Below are positions 33,633 to 43,703 of a stretch of 64,000 nt of DNA, piece by piece. The notes below the pieces were generated by a model, which did not search any database, had not been told where the DNA came from, and saw only the letters and a list, made by a program, of their open reading frames with translations. The stretch is taken from contig CP069393.1 of the NCBI GenBank assembly GCA_016887505.1, forward strand, positions 806,001-870,000. The letters run 5' to 3'. A program made the position numbers and the translations under genes. Source of the stretch: Clostridia bacterium (GTDB lineage Bacteria > Bacillota > TC1 > UBA5767). Each line of letters opens with the position of its first letter. Position 1 is the first letter of the stretch.

Positions 33633-34319
33633 CTATTTCGAATAATCTCTTTTCCCGAGAATTGCAGTACCTACGCGTATGTGTGTTGCACCTTCTTCAA
33701 TAGCGATTGCATAATCGTTGCTCATCCCCATCGATAGGACATCCAATTCTTTCCCCTTCTCGTTCAATTCGTCAAGCAGTGTTTTTAATCCTTTAAAAAC
33801 AGGTCTTGTTTTTTCAATTTCTTTATAATGAGGTGCCATAGTCATAAGTCCGCGAACCTTTACACCTGCTAATTGCTCAACTTGCTCTAGAAATTCTGGC
33901 ACATCCGTCGGTGTGAGTCCATACTTACTTTCCTCACCTGATATGTTTACTTCAAGTAAAATCGGCATCACCTTATCAAGTTTCAATGCTCGTTTGGATA
34001 TTTCCTCAGCCAACGACAGACTCTCAACTGCATGAATCATGCATACCTTGTCGATGATGTACTTTACCTTGTTTTTTTGTAAATGTCCGATAAAATGCCA
34101 ATTGGCCTCACGCTCAAGTACTGGGTATTTTTCTCGAATTTCTTGTGCCTTGTTCTCACCCAGGTCTCGGATACCCAAATCGATCAGCTCTCTCATGGGT
34201 TCCACTGGATGGTTTTTGGTCACCCCAATCAAGGTAATTTCAGATGCATCCCGGCCAGAACGTTCAATGGCCTGATTTACTTTTTCCTGCACAATTTGTA
34301 AGTTTTCCTTGATGCTCAT
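33633..34319 (-). CDS. YggS/YlmE family PLP-binding protein
   Basis: This is a 228-residue PLP-dependent barrel protein involved in vitamin B6 balance. It has ITLIGVTKNHPVEPMRELI (Lys for PLP), WHFIGHLQKNKVKYI and LSMGMSNDYAIAIEEGATHIRVGTAIL. The start at 34319 overlaps the upstream stop as ATGA, which argues for coupling. The upstream reading to 34337 lies within the ylmD end and is rejected. Confidence 0.94.
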   Translation of the reverse strand: MSIKENLQIVQEKVNQAIERSGRDASEITLIGVTKNHPVEPMRELIDLGIRDLGENKAQEIREKYPVLEREANWHFIGHLQKNKVKYIIDKVCMIHAVESLSLAEEISKRALKLDKVMPILLEVNISGEESKYGLTPTDVPEFLEQVEQLAGVKVRGLMTMAPHYKEIEKTRPVFKGLKTLLDELNEKGKELDVLSMGMSNDYAIAIEEGATHIRVGTAILGKRDYSK

Positions 34320-35140
34320 TTTTCTATTTCTCTCCAATCCATCATTATGACTCCTGCCATCCTGCCAGTTTGTCCCTTATCTCTCCTATGTGAAAAAAAC
34401 AAGGTTTCCTCTCTATAGGTACAATGCGTAGAAACGCATACATTCTTTCTTGCTATACCAAATTCAAGCAATGCCTCGGCGAGACAGTTTCTCAAATCAA
34501 TATAATGCAACCCGTTTCGTTCTGCAATATTTTTTCCATACCCTGCGTCTTCAAATCGTCTTTTCACATTTTCATCTACCCCATAATAGTCTTGACTAAT
34601 ACAAGGTCCTACATAGATTTGTAGGTTCTCCCGTTTAACGCCCACAAGCGTTTCCATGCCTTCTATGGTTCTTTCTGTATTGTGGGCCACTATACCCCTC
34701 CAACCTGCATGTACGACACCTATGCAGCCTGCTGAACGGTCATACAATAGGACTGGTACACAATCCGCAAAAACGGCTACCAGCGGTATACCCGGTTGAT
34801 TGGTGAACAGTGCATCTACACCTGGCATTGTACTAGCAAAGGTTCTAGCTCCACGACCGCAATGTTCTTTCGTAACATAGACTGAATTGCTTCCGTGTAC
34901 CTGCTCGCCCCAAACACTCTTATCAAGATCAAATCCCAGGGCACTAGCCCAAGCTTCCCGGTTTTTCAGCACTCTTTCTTGAACATCATTTACATGAAGG
35001 CCTAAATTCAAGCTTTCATAAAAACCTCTACTCGTTCCACCTAAACGAGTGCTAAAACCATGCAATAGCCCTTTTTGCAACAATGGCTCAGCTTGTATCC
35101 AAGCAAAGCCATCTTTTTTAACTATTATTTCATCCATCAT
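34316..35140 (-). CDS. YlmD/YfiH family protein (PgeF, peptidoglycan editing / purine nucleoside phosphorylase)
   Basis: This is a 274-residue LACC1-like protein. Zinc ligands are visible in [18 protein letters not shown] and [26 protein letters not shown]. Members have been described as polyphenol oxidase, as nucleoside phosphorylase or deaminase, and as PgeF, which removes mis-added L-serine from wall precursors. Its place in a wall/division cluster fits the PgeF role (inference). It overlaps nrdR and ylmE by 4 bases each. Confidence 0.9.
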   Translation of the reverse strand: MMDEIIVKKDGFAWIQAEPLLQKGLLHGFSTRLGGTSRGFYESLNLGLHVNDVQERVLKNREAWASALGFDLDKSVWGEQVHGSNSVYVTKEHCGRGARTFASTMPGVDALFTNQPGIPLVAVFADCVPVLLYDRSAGCIGVVHAGWRGIVAHNTERTIEGMETLVGVKRENLQIYVGPCISQDYYGVDENVKRRFEDAGYGKNIAERNGLHYIDLRNCLAEALLEFGIARKNVCVSTHCTYREETLFFSHRRDKGQTGRMAGVIMMDWREIEK

Positions 35141-35604
35141 TTTTCATTGTGCCTTTTTTCTACCAAGCTTTCAAGTTCAGTCATGAATGTCTCTACGTCT
35201 TTAAACTCACGATAGACTGAAGCGAAACGAACATAAGCTACAGGATCGATGCCTTTGAGTTTTTCCATCACCTTTTCACCAATCTTTATGCTGCTAATTT
35301 CCCGTTCAGAATCGTTCATGAACTCCCGTTCAATCTCGAGTGCTGTTTTCTCCAAAGTTTCCAAAGAAATCTCACGTTTTTCACAGGCCTTCAACAATCC
35401 AGTCAACAGCTTATTCCGGTTAAAAATATCCCTGGTGCCATCCTTTTTAACTACAACCAAGGGTACATTTTCAACTCGCTCATACGTTGTAAAACGACGG
35501 CCACATTTCAAACATTCCCGCCTTCTTCGTATGGCTTGATTATCTTCAACTGGCCTGGAATCCAATACTTTGGAATCCTCATGCCCACAATAGATACATT
35601 TCAT
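35137..35604 (-). CDS. nrdR: Transcriptional repressor NrdR
   Basis: This is a 155-residue repressor of ribonucleotide reductase genes. The N-terminal zinc ribbon ([15 protein letters not shown]...[12 protein letters not shown]) is followed by an ATP-cone that senses ATP/dATP. It lies 15 bases after ftsZ. The usual sporulation genes spoIIGA-sigE-sigG are not between them. Confidence 0.96.
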   Translation of the reverse strand: MKCIYCGHEDSKVLDSRPVEDNQAIRRRRECLKCGRRFTTYERVENVPLVVVKKDGTRDIFNRNKLLTGLLKACEKREISLETLEKTALEIEREFMNDSEREISSIKIGEKVMEKLKGIDPVAYVRFASVYREFKDVETFMTELESLVEKRHNEK

Positions 35605-35619
35605 GATTTTCTCCTGTTA

Positions 35620-36732
35620 CTACAGTTTTTCAAGAAAGTCTGCAAAGTCAATTGTCTTCGCTCCAAATGGGTTCTCGTTACTTTTCTTAGCGAAATCCCT
35701 TTCTCCTTGGCTCAGCAATTCTGTTTCTGGTTTGCTTTTGCTTACCGGTGCTTCAATCGTCCGAACCACTTCTGCTTCGGTGTTGAATCCTGTCGCAATA
35801 ACGGTAACCTTGATTTCCTCATCCATGTCCTTGTTTACCTGAGCACCGAAAATAATGTTGGCATCTTCATCCGTGGCCTCGGTTACCAAATCAGCAATTT
35901 GACTCACTTCAAAGATTGTCATATCTTCGCCACCTGTGATGTTAAGCAAAACCCCTTTGGCTCCTTCAATGCTGGTTTCCAACAATTTACTGGAAATAGC
36001 CATCTTGGCAGCCGCTTCTGCTCTGTTCTCCCCTTTTGCAACACCGATACCCATTAAGGCAGAGCCACGTTCATTCATGATGGTCCGCACATCCGCAAAG
36101 TCAAGGTTAATCATGGCCGGAACCACAATCAAGTCGGAAATACCCTGAACCCCTTGGCGCAGTACATCATCCGCCATGCAAAAAGCAGCCGTCATTGGTG
36201 TATTTTTATCCGCTATTTCTAGTAGTCGATCGTTCTTGATTGTAATCAGCGTGTCCACTTCTTCTTGAAAATTCTTTATGCCTTGGTCGGCAAAACGTCC
36301 CCGACGGTTTCCTTCAAAGCGGAACGGTTTCGTCGCAACACCTACTGTCAACGCACCTAGTTCTTTACTTATCCTAGCTACAGCAGGAGCAGCACCAGTT
36401 CCGGTACCTCCACCCATACCACAGGTAATAAAAACCATGTCGGCACCTTGCAATGCTTTGTTAATCTCATCACTGCTTTCTTCCGCTGCAGCCAAACCAA
36501 CATTAGGATTCGCACCAGCACCCAATCCCCTGGTTAATTTCATTCCTATTTGTATCTTCTTTGATGCTCTTGACATCTGTAGTGCCTGAGCATCTGTGTT
36601 AATTGCAATGAATTCCACTCCCTGCAGACCCGCCTCGATCATCCGGTTGATGGCATTGGATCCACCGCCACCGACTCCGACAACCTTTATGGTTGCATAT
36701 TGTTCAAAACTTACATCTTCGAATTCCAGCAT
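35620..36732 (-). CDS. ftsZ: Cell division GTPase FtsZ
   Basis: This is a 370-residue tubulin homologue with the GTP-binding GGGTGTG signature (residues 107-113), the N-terminal [19 protein letters not shown] and a T7-loop region in [12 protein letters not shown] short linker and a C-terminal tail follow ([11 protein letters not shown]), which departs from the common IPxFLRR end and may reflect different binding partners. It is downstream of sbp, not of ftsA. Confidence 0.97.
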   Translation of the reverse strand: MLEFEDVSFEQYATIKVVGVGGGGSNAINRMIEAGLQGVEFIAINTDAQALQMSRASKKIQIGMKLTRGLGAGANPNVGLAAAEESSDEINKALQGADMVFITCGMGGGTGTGAAPAVARISKELGALTVGVATKPFRFEGNRRGRFADQGIKNFQEEVDTLITIKNDRLLEIADKNTPMTAAFCMADDVLRQGVQGISDLIVVPAMINLDFADVRTIMNERGSALMGIGVAKGENRAEAAAKMAISSKLLETSIEGAKGVLLNITGGEDMTIFEVSQIADLVTEATDEDANIIFGAQVNKDMDEEIKVTVIATGFNTEAEVVRTIEAPVSKSKPETELLSQGERDFAKKSNENPFGAKTIDFADFLEKL

Positions 36733-36746
36733 GTCATGCTCCTTTT

Positions 36747-37097
36747 CTATTTCTCTTTTCTTCCTTCGATAATCAAGATTCTCAGTGTTGATACGTTTTG
36801 GAAAATTCGGACACCGAAAGCTACGATGGCCGCCATATACAACTCAACGCCCAGTTTATCACCCATATAGGCAATTGAAGCTGCTACCAATCCATTGATT
36901 AAAAAACCTGATAGGAATATCTTGTAGTCAAATCTTGACTGCATTCCAGCCTTAGCTCCGCCCACAACTGTATCTAGCGCTGCCAAGGCAGCTAGTGCTA
37001 CATATTTACTCACTGAAGCCGGTATCTCTAAGGGAAAGCGTGTCCCAATGAGAATCCCTGCCAACAGTCCCAGCAATGGGATAAAAATCTTTTTCAT
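36747..37097 (-). CDS. sbp: Small basic membrane protein Sbp (DUF1290)
   Basis: This is a 116-residue protein with three to four helices and the DUF1290 blocks [17 protein letters not shown] and [15 protein letters not shown]. It is usually found between ftsQ/divIB and ftsZ in Firmicutes, as here. Its function is not established. It lies 9 bases after ftsQ. Confidence 0.88.
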   Translation of the reverse strand: MKKIFIPLLGLLAGILIGTRFPLEIPASVSKYVALAALAALDTVVGGAKAGMQSRFDYKIFLSGFLINGLVAASIAYMGDKLGVELYMAAIVAFGVRIFQNVSTLRILIIEGRKEK

Positions 37098-37106
37098 ACA
37101 TTACCT

Positions 37107-37841
37107 CTATTCATATTTAACAACAGGCTTTTCTGGATCCGATAAATCGAAATATTGGATTTCAGGATAACGCTCCATCAATTCAGAGTCTTGCAATAAT
37201 CCTACTAAGAGTTCCAATTTTTTCTCAATTTGCTCATCTTGTCCTAACGAAATCTTTAGCCCGTCCTCTAAATAAATATTCCAAGTGTTTAGCATCGGTT
37301 CAATCTCATAGACTAAGTATCTATAGCTTTCGGGAATCTTTTGTTGAAAAGCCAAGACCTCTTGGGTCTCCTTTTCCACAATTTTCTGTCCAAGATAAAC
37401 AGGTTCATCCAATGAAGTACCTGCATAATAAGCTAAATGTTCCACCGGTAAGGTACGAACCACTTCCATGACCACTCCGTCAGAATCCAAAACCACGAAT
37501 CGGCCGTTGCTAGCCATTAAAAGACTGGCTTTTCGTTCCCAGATTTGAATGTTAACAGCATCAGGAACTACCCGTACCACCAAGGCATCCTTAATTAGGA
37601 CGTGGCTTTTCAATTTTTCCTCAATGCCAGCTGCAGGAATCTTCCACAAGGCCTCTCCCAACTCAATGCCACTAAGAATGACAAGGTCCTCTCGGTCAAT
37701 CTGTTCAATGCCTTCCAACCGGATTTCTTTCACCTTGAATACTTTGGCCGTATAATCTTTAAGATACAGCCAAGACACTACTAGGATTACGAAAATCAAT
37801 AGGACAAGCCAAATATTTAATTTTCTTTTGTGCTTCCCCAT
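37107..37841 (-). CDS. ftsQ: Cell division protein FtsQ/DivIB
   Basis: This is a 244-residue bitopic protein. A basic N-terminus and one membrane helix (about residues 9-26) precede the extracellular POTRA domain (FKVKEIRLEGIEQIDREDLVILSGI). The FtsQ domain follows, with KDALVVRVVPDAVNIQIWERKA. It joins FtsL and DivIC in the divisome. Confidence 0.92.
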   Translation of the reverse strand: MGKHKRKLNIWLVLLIFVILVVSWLYLKDYTAKVFKVKEIRLEGIEQIDREDLVILSGIELGEALWKIPAAGIEEKLKSHVLIKDALVVRVVPDAVNIQIWERKASLLMASNGRFVVLDSDGVVMEVVRTLPVEHLAYYAGTSLDEPVYLGQKIVEKETQEVLAFQQKIPESYRYLVYEIEPMLNTWNIYLEDGLKISLGQDEQIEKKLELLVGLLQDSELMERYPEIQYFDLSDPEKPVVKYE

Positions 37842-37876
37842 AACTTCCTCCCATTATATCAGATATCAACGGTCCT

Positions 37877-40093
37877 TCATATACGATAGTCGATAAGAAG
37901 CACTTCTGTTTCCAAGGAAATTCCAAATTGTTCTAGAACCCTATTCTGACAAATCTTAATCAAACTCAAAATATCTTTCGCACTAGCATTACCCAAGTTA
38001 ATGATAAAATTGGCGTGTTCGCTAGATATTTGCGCATCCCCAACCTTATAGCCTTTCAGACCACATTCTTCTATGAGCTGTCCGGCACTCTTTCCCGGTG
38101 GATTTTTAAAAGTACTACCAGCACTAAAACCAGACGGTTGAGTTTTACGCATCTTTTTGGCCGCCTTCATACGACCTTCAATTCTGCTCACATCGTCTTT
38201 GTACATTCTAAGGCGAACATCCAATACTATTGTTGGTATCGTATTATCCATGAACTTTGTATGCCGGTATGTGGCATTTGCCTCTGTACAGGAAAGGTTA
38301 TGGATTCGACCCTTATCGGCCACTCGAACCTGCTCTACCAAATCCCAGATGCAGACATCCTTAACACCTGCATTCATATATATCGCCCCACCCAGTGTGC
38401 CTGGTATACAAGATAAAGCCTCCAGCCCGCTAAGGCCTTCCAGCATGGCTTTCTGAGACAGTAAGGCCATTGATATACCTGCTTGGGCAACCATGCAATC
38501 TCCATCCAACTTCCATTTGGATAAAGCACTTCCAATATGAACCAAAGGCCTTGTCAACAAATCATCGGAAAATAGTACATTTGAACCGTTGCCCAGAATA
38601 ATCCATTTCTCATCCACCAGACCACTTATTTCTACTAGTTCCGTTTCATTTTTCGGTTCAAGGAATATTGCACTAGTCCCCCCCACGTGCCAACTATTCA
38701 AAGAAACTAGCTTCTTAATCCCAGCGTTGAGACCTGTCCTATGGCAAAATTGCATGTTGGCTACTATGGCGTCACCAATTTCTGTGATATTTCCAGCGCC
38801 GATAGTCAAAATCAGATCGTTTGGCTCTGCCTCTTTGATTGCAGCCATGGCCATCTCTTCGATGGTCCCAATATAGGTCACATTGTTTTTCTTGCATAAC
38901 TCAACTAATTTTTGACTACTGACTCCTGGTATACTCTCCTCACCCGCTGAATATATATCCGAAACATAAGCAATATCGCAGAGTGTCAACACGTCAGCAA
39001 ATTCTTGCATCAGCTGTTTTGTTCTTGAATATCGATGCGGTTGAAACAAACCAATAATACGCTTAAAGCCAATTTCCCTTGCTCCCCTTAACAAAGAACC
39101 AATTTCTGATGGATGATGTGCATAGTCATCTACTACTGTAACACCGGATTCTTTACCTTTTAATTGAAAACGCCGACCCACACCAAGGTAATTTAAAAAA
39201 TATTGACTAATTTCCTCAGACTCAAGTCCTATGTACCTTGCGCAGATATATGCACAAAGTGCATTTAGTACATTATGGCGTCCCGGCATATGAATCGATA
39301 AGGTTGCGATAATCTCTTGATCATATTGTATGTCGAATACTTGGCGCCCTTTTACATAATGCACATTCTTCGCAGTATAGTCTGCTGGTTCATCCAAGGC
39401 AAAGGTAATTTTCTTATCTAAACCTTGCGCCAAGCGTCTTACCCTAGGACAGTCAATTCCCAAAACCGCAATGCCGGGCTCGTCTGTGGCAAAAAGAAAC
39501 GCATTAAAAGCATTTTCCATGTTTTCCATGTTTCCATAATGTTCTAGATGGTCATTTTCTATGTTGGTAACGACCGCGATATGGGAGTGTAGATTCAAAA
39601 AAGACCCATCGGATTCATCCGCTTCGGCGACCATATATTTTCCTTTTCCATAAATGCCATTGCCTTGCATCCGTTCCATATATCCACCAACAACGCACGT
39701 GGCATCAATTGAAGACTGCATAAGCAATGAGCTTAGCATAGAACTAGTCGTCGTCTTACCATGGGAGCCAGCAATATTTACTGATTTTTTTTCTTCAGTC
39801 AACATTTGCAGTACTTGGGAACGGTGCAATATTGGTATACCCATTTCTTTGGCGCGCACATATTCCGCATTGTTCTCACGAATCGCCGTAGATACCACCA
39901 CATAATCGATATCTTCAGTAATATGCTCAGCATTATGTCCAATGTTAATAATGGCGCCTTGCTTACGTAAGCGCTCTATAACTGGAGATTCCATCATGTC
40001 TGAACCCCGGACGATATCTTGCTTTTCTATATAAATTTTTGCTAATGCAGCCATGCCGCATCCACCTATTCCAATATAATACCAGGTTTTCAT
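37877..40093 (-). CDS. murC-murB: MurC-MurB fusion: UDP-MurNAc-L-alanine ligase joined to UDP-MurNAc dehydrogenase
   Basis: This is a 738-residue fusion. Residues 1 to about 445 are MurC: GIGGCGMAALA, the ATP loop GSHGKTTT (109-116), TNIENDHLEHYG, MPGRHNVLNAL and DDYAHHPSEI. Residues from about 450 are MurB: GNGSNVLFSDD (501-511), IPGTLGGAIYMNAG, YRHTKF, the proton-donor Ser660 in SAGSTFKNP and Glu730 near the end, all FAD or catalytic positions of type I MurB. No stop or frameshift separates them. MurB makes the MurC substrate UDP-MurNAc, so the fusion joins two consecutive wall-precursor steps. It lies between murG and ftsQ, where murB often stands alone. Confidence 0.93.
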   Translation of the reverse strand: MKTWYYIGIGGCGMAALAKIYIEKQDIVRGSDMMESPVIERLRKQGAIINIGHNAEHITEDIDYVVVSTAIRENNAEYVRAKEMGIPILHRSQVLQMLTEEKKSVNIAGSHGKTTTSSMLSSLLMQSSIDATCVVGGYMERMQGNGIYGKGKYMVAEADESDGSFLNLHSHIAVVTNIENDHLEHYGNMENMENAFNAFLFATDEPGIAVLGIDCPRVRRLAQGLDKKITFALDEPADYTAKNVHYVKGRQVFDIQYDQEIIATLSIHMPGRHNVLNALCAYICARYIGLESEEISQYFLNYLGVGRRFQLKGKESGVTVVDDYAHHPSEIGSLLRGAREIGFKRIIGLFQPHRYSRTKQLMQEFADVLTLCDIAYVSDIYSAGEESIPGVSSQKLVELCKKNNVTYIGTIEEMAMAAIKEAEPNDLILTIGAGNITEIGDAIVANMQFCHRTGLNAGIKKLVSLNSWHVGGTSAIFLEPKNETELVEISGLVDEKWIILGNGSNVLFSDDLLTRPLVHIGSALSKWKLDGDCMVAQAGISMALLSQKAMLEGLSGLEALSCIPGTLGGAIYMNAGVKDVCIWDLVEQVRVADKGRIHNLSCTEANATYRHTKFMDNTIPTIVLDVRLRMYKDDVSRIEGRMKAAKKMRKTQPSGFSAGSTFKNPPGKSAGQLIEECGLKGYKVGDAQISSEHANFIINLGNASAKDILSLIKICQNRVLEQFGISLETEVLLIDYRI

Positions 40094-40126
40094 TGTTTCC
40101 CCGCTTTTCTTGTTACAGTTCTTCGA

Positions 40127-41215
40127 TTATAAATATGGTGCTAGGACCTCCATGATCCTGTCTACTGCATTAATTTGTGCATAGGATTGGGATGATGCAG
40201 ACATCCGCTCTATCGTTTCTTTGTTAAAAGTCTTAATGGTATTGATTAGTTTTTCAGCGCTCAATTCTTTTTCTTCTAATAGTAGCGCTGCACCCGCTTC
40301 TTGTTCAGCCTGTGCATTAAATCTTTGGTGGTCTGAAGCAGCGTGGGGAAATGGTATTAAAATCCCTGTTAGACCCACTGCATTCATTTCTGCTAAAAAT
40401 GAAGCGCCTGCACGTGAAATCACCAAGTCTGCTTGGTGCATCAGCTTTGGCATATCATCGCTGAAGGATAGCAATTTTATTTGGGTTGGTATTGTCCCCG
40501 AAAAGCGCTCCTTAAGCTGTTCTTCTACGATTAGGTAGTTTTTTTCACCTGTTAAGAGAATCATTCGGTATCCATCAGATATTAAATCTGCTGACGCTGC
40601 AAGCACTGCATCATTTATGGGCTTGGCTCCTTGGCTACCGCCAGAAACCAAGATCGTAATCCCATCCTTATCTTTTTTGCTGCTTCCTTCTGCTTGTCTA
40701 TGAAAGGCACCCCGAATTGGAAGCCCCGTATGTATAATACCCTTCTTTTTCCAAAAATGTGCTTTGCTTTCCACAAAAGTTACACAAATATTCTTAGAAA
40801 ACAGACTGCCTAGTCTGTTTACCAATCCTGGAAAAGCATTTTGCTCATGCAGTACCACAGGAATGCCCAATGTCCAGCCGGCCACAATGACAGGTAAACT
40901 CACATAACCACCTGTTGCAAAAATTAGCTTGGGTTGTTTTTGCTTTAAGATGGACCTAGCCTCTCCGATACCAATGAAAGCTTGGTGCAATGCTTTTAAC
41001 TGTTTTCGAACGCTCTTATTCATAACACCAGCAGCGCTCACCGGAATAAAACAATAGCCCATTTGACTTACAATTTTTTCTTCCATTCCACCGCGACTCC
41101 CGAGATAACAAATCTCCAAATCGCCTCGTCCCATTAGGGCTTCTGCTACTGAAATAGCAGGGTAAATATGGCCTCCTGTTCCTCCACCTGTTACTGCAAT
41201 GCAATTTTGCTGCAT
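40127..41215 (-). CDS. murG: Undecaprenyl-PP-MurNAc-pentapeptide GlcNAc transferase MurG
   Basis: This 362-residue GT28 glycosyltransferase makes lipid II from lipid I on the inner membrane face. It has the N-terminal TGGGTGGHIYPA and PVIVAGWTLGIPVVLHEQNAFPG. The sugar-nucleotide pocket is VISRAGASFLAEMNAVG and GILIPFPHAASDHQRFNAQ. The start at 41215 lies one base after the ftsW stop and follows GAGGAG. Confidence 0.96.
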   Translation of the reverse strand: MQQNCIAVTGGGTGGHIYPAISVAEALMGRGDLEICYLGSRGGMEEKIVSQMGYCFIPVSAAGVMNKSVRKQLKALHQAFIGIGEARSILKQKQPKLIFATGGYVSLPVIVAGWTLGIPVVLHEQNAFPGLVNRLGSLFSKNICVTFVESKAHFWKKKGIIHTGLPIRGAFHRQAEGSSKKDKDGITILVSGGSQGAKPINDAVLAASADLISDGYRMILLTGEKNYLIVEEQLKERFSGTIPTQIKLLSFSDDMPKLMHQADLVISRAGASFLAEMNAVGLTGILIPFPHAASDHQRFNAQAEQEAGAALLLEEKELSAEKLINTIKTFNKETIERMSASSQSYAQINAVDRIMEVLAPYL

Positions 41216-41216
41216 A

Positions 41217-42338
41217 TCAACTCTCCTCTGAATATCTGGAAACATTTAAAATTAGTCCCGATGCCGCTAGCGTAATCAAAAGGGATGTACCGCCATAACT
41301 GATGAATGGCAAGGTAATGCCCGTTGTAGGAATCATATTCGTCACAACAGCAATATTGATAAATCCCTGCATGGATATAAGGTAGGTTAACCCAATAGCC
41401 AAATAGCGCATGTAAAGACTGGGTGCTTTTTTGGCAATACTAAATCCACGATATGTAAATAGGATAAACATGGCAATTACCAAGCTGGCTCCTATGAAAC
41501 CCGTTTCCTCTGCAAGTATAGCAAATATAAAATCCGTATGTTGCTGAGGTACCCAATAGATTTGTCTACTATTGCCTAAACCTAGTCCACGTATTCCCCC
41601 AGATCCGATAGCATACAACCCTTGTAGGATTTGGTATCCACCGTCTAGTGGTTCCAGCTTAGGGTTCTTAAAAATCTCCCACCGGCGCATCTGGTAGGCA
41701 CTCTTCGAAATAGTTAGGATTCCTAATCCTAAACCACCAAAGCCCATCATACCCAAATGCATAATTTTCGACTTAGCAATAAAAAGCATAAAAAAGCCAG
41801 TGGTCGCAATCATAAAGGTCGTTCCCAAATCAGGCTCCGCCAAGACTAATCCAGAGATTAGGCCAATAATCAGTATCGCTACCAAAAAATTGGGCCAAAA
41901 TTTCCGAATATTTTCCTTCCAGCTACTTAAAATGCCAGCCATTAAAAACACCATAGCAAGTTTAGCAAGCTCTGACGGTTGAAAACGGACGGGACCAATA
42001 AACATCCATCTAGCTGCTCCATACTCCTCTGCCCCAACACCGATATAGAGCACTGCAATCAAAGTACCCAACACAAATAGGCAAAACAAAGGGGTAAAAC
42101 GCTTTACGAGCGTAAGTGGCAAAAACATGGCAATGAAAAATACAAAAAGTCCCAGTATCGCCCATTTAAGCTGCTGGCTAAAGTAATAAAAAATCTTTCC
42201 CTCATCCCCTAGGCTTCCACCGCCTAATGAGCTCGAAGAAAATACCATCAGCAAGCCAAATATTAACAGGATCATGATAGATAAAATCATGAGGAAATCT
42301 GGATTTTTTTTATTGGATACTTCCTTTTTCGATACCAT
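41217..42338 (-). CDS. ftsW: Septal peptidoglycan polymerase FtsW
   Basis: This is a 373-residue SEDS protein with about ten membrane helices. It has RFQPSELAKLAMV, GWVL-type loop residues in GLVLAEPDLGTTFMIA, the AILAEETGFIG motif and the C-terminal PTTGITLPFISYGGTS. It polymerises glycan strands with its partner PBP, encoded upstream in this cluster. AAGGAG precedes the ATG at 42338, which lies inside the murD end (29-base overlap). Confidence 0.95.
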   Translation of the reverse strand: MVSKKEVSNKKNPDFLMILSIMILLIFGLLMVFSSSSLGGGSLGDEGKIFYYFSQQLKWAILGLFVFFIAMFLPLTLVKRFTPLFCLFVLGTLIAVLYIGVGAEEYGAARWMFIGPVRFQPSELAKLAMVFLMAGILSSWKENIRKFWPNFLVAILIIGLISGLVLAEPDLGTTFMIATTGFFMLFIAKSKIMHLGMMGFGGLGLGILTISKSAYQMRRWEIFKNPKLEPLDGGYQILQGLYAIGSGGIRGLGLGNSRQIYWVPQQHTDFIFAILAEETGFIGASLVIAMFILFTYRGFSIAKKAPSLYMRYLAIGLTYLISMQGFINIAVVTNMIPTTGITLPFISYGGTSLLITLAASGLILNVSRYSEES

Positions 42339-43674
42339 GCACGATCTCCTTAAAGGCCTCACCGCGGTGCTCAAAATTGCGGAAAAAGTCAAAACTTGGG
42401 CAGGCTGGTGACAGCAGTACTATATCGCCCCTTTTGGCTTTCTTTCTAGCTAGTAGAACCGCTTCAAGCATCTCATTTACCTTATAATAGCGACTCATGC
42501 CAGCTTTCTCAAGAGCCTCAGCAATTTCATCTTTTGTCTGACCAAAGAGAATTACCTCTACATCTCTACTTACAATAGTCTTAGCCAACTGGGAATAGTC
42601 TGCTTTTTTAGGACTTCCACCCAACAGTATAAATACTTTAGAATTATAACTATTCAATGCCATCATGGCTGAATCAGAATTAGTAGCCTTTGAGTCATTT
42701 ATATACCGAACACCATCAATACTGCAAACCTCTTCTTGTCGATGCTCTACACCCTTGAAGCTTCGAATTCCTTCTGCAATTTCCATGGTATTCAATCCCA
42801 AAGCATGGCAGATACAGATCGCACAAAGTGCATTTTCAACATTGTGTTTTCCAGGAAGTTTTAGCTCACTTCTAGGCATAATGGAAGCCACATGATTTCC
42901 CCGCCGCAGCCACAAAACCTCTTCCTCTAAATAAGCGCCCTCCACATGCTGCTTGGTACTGAAAAAAAGCACCTTTGCTTTGGTTTCACCAGCCATCATT
43001 CTAAGTTCTGAATCATCATAATTCAAAACCGTATAATCTGAATCTGTTTGATTTAAATAAATTCTTTTCTTAAGTTTTATGTATTTTTCCATCGTTTTAT
43101 GACGAGCCAAATGGTCTTCTGTTATGTTGGTGATGGCTGCCACCACTGGATGGAATTGACGAACTGTTTCCAGTTGATAGCTAGAAACTTCAAAAACACC
43201 AATGGTATCTTCCTTTGCTTGGTCAACCAATAAAGAAAGTGGATCGCCAATGTTGCCAGCCATCAAGGAATCTTTCTTTGCACCTTTCAAGATATGATCT
43301 ACCAAGGTAGTCGTGGTGGATTTTCCATTGGTACCAGTTACAGCAACATAGTTTCCAGGAAAATATCGTGTTGAGAGTTCCATTTCTCCAAGCAATTCTA
43401 TCCCTTGCGACTGTATTTGCCTAACAATAGGGCGGTCCAACGAAATCCCAGGAGAAATTACGCAAAAATTATATTTTGTAGCTTCAACATTGAAAGAATC
43501 ATCTGAAAAAAACAAATTCAGATTCTTCTGCTTAACAGATAATTGATTTAGATCTGCCTCGCCCCTCTTAATTTCATCATATAAATCAACATCGGCACCC
43601 GAACGGCTTAGTAGATTCGCCACAGCTAAGCCACTTTTGCCCATCCCGAGAACCAATATTTTCTGCTTCTTCAT
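42310..43674 (-). CDS. murD: UDP-MurNAc-L-alanine:D-glutamate ligase
   Basis: This 454-residue Mur ligase adds D-Glu to the wall precursor. It has VLGMGKSGLAVANLL, the ATP loop GTNGKSTTTTLVDH, NITEDHLARH, LPGKHNVENALCAI and YINDSKATNSDSAMMAL. It lies between mraY and ftsW in the usual order. Confidence 0.96.
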   Translation of the reverse strand: MKKQKILVLGMGKSGLAVANLLSRSGADVDLYDEIKRGEADLNQLSVKQKNLNLFFSDDSFNVEATKYNFCVISPGISLDRPIVRQIQSQGIELLGEMELSTRYFPGNYVAVTGTNGKSTTTTLVDHILKGAKKDSLMAGNIGDPLSLLVDQAKEDTIGVFEVSSYQLETVRQFHPVVAAITNITEDHLARHKTMEKYIKLKKRIYLNQTDSDYTVLNYDDSELRMMAGETKAKVLFFSTKQHVEGAYLEEEVLWLRRGNHVASIMPRSELKLPGKHNVENALCAICICHALGLNTMEIAEGIRSFKGVEHRQEEVCSIDGVRYINDSKATNSDSAMMALNSYNSKVFILLGGSPKKADYSQLAKTIVSRDVEVILFGQTKDEIAEALEKAGMSRYYKVNEMLEAVLLARKKAKRGDIVLLSPACPSFDFFRNFEHRGEAFKEIVHGIEKGSIQ

Positions 43675-43703
43675 AATGTCCGTTTATCCTCCATTACCAA
43701 TCC

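Noticed and set aside
35536-36057. Plus-strand 173-codon frame opposite ftsZ
   Set aside because: It is antisense to a highly conserved gene, has no ribosome binding site and no recognisable domain.
38015-38456. Plus-strand frames opposite the MurB half
   Set aside because: They are shadows of the murC-murB coding strand with Cys/His-rich random composition.
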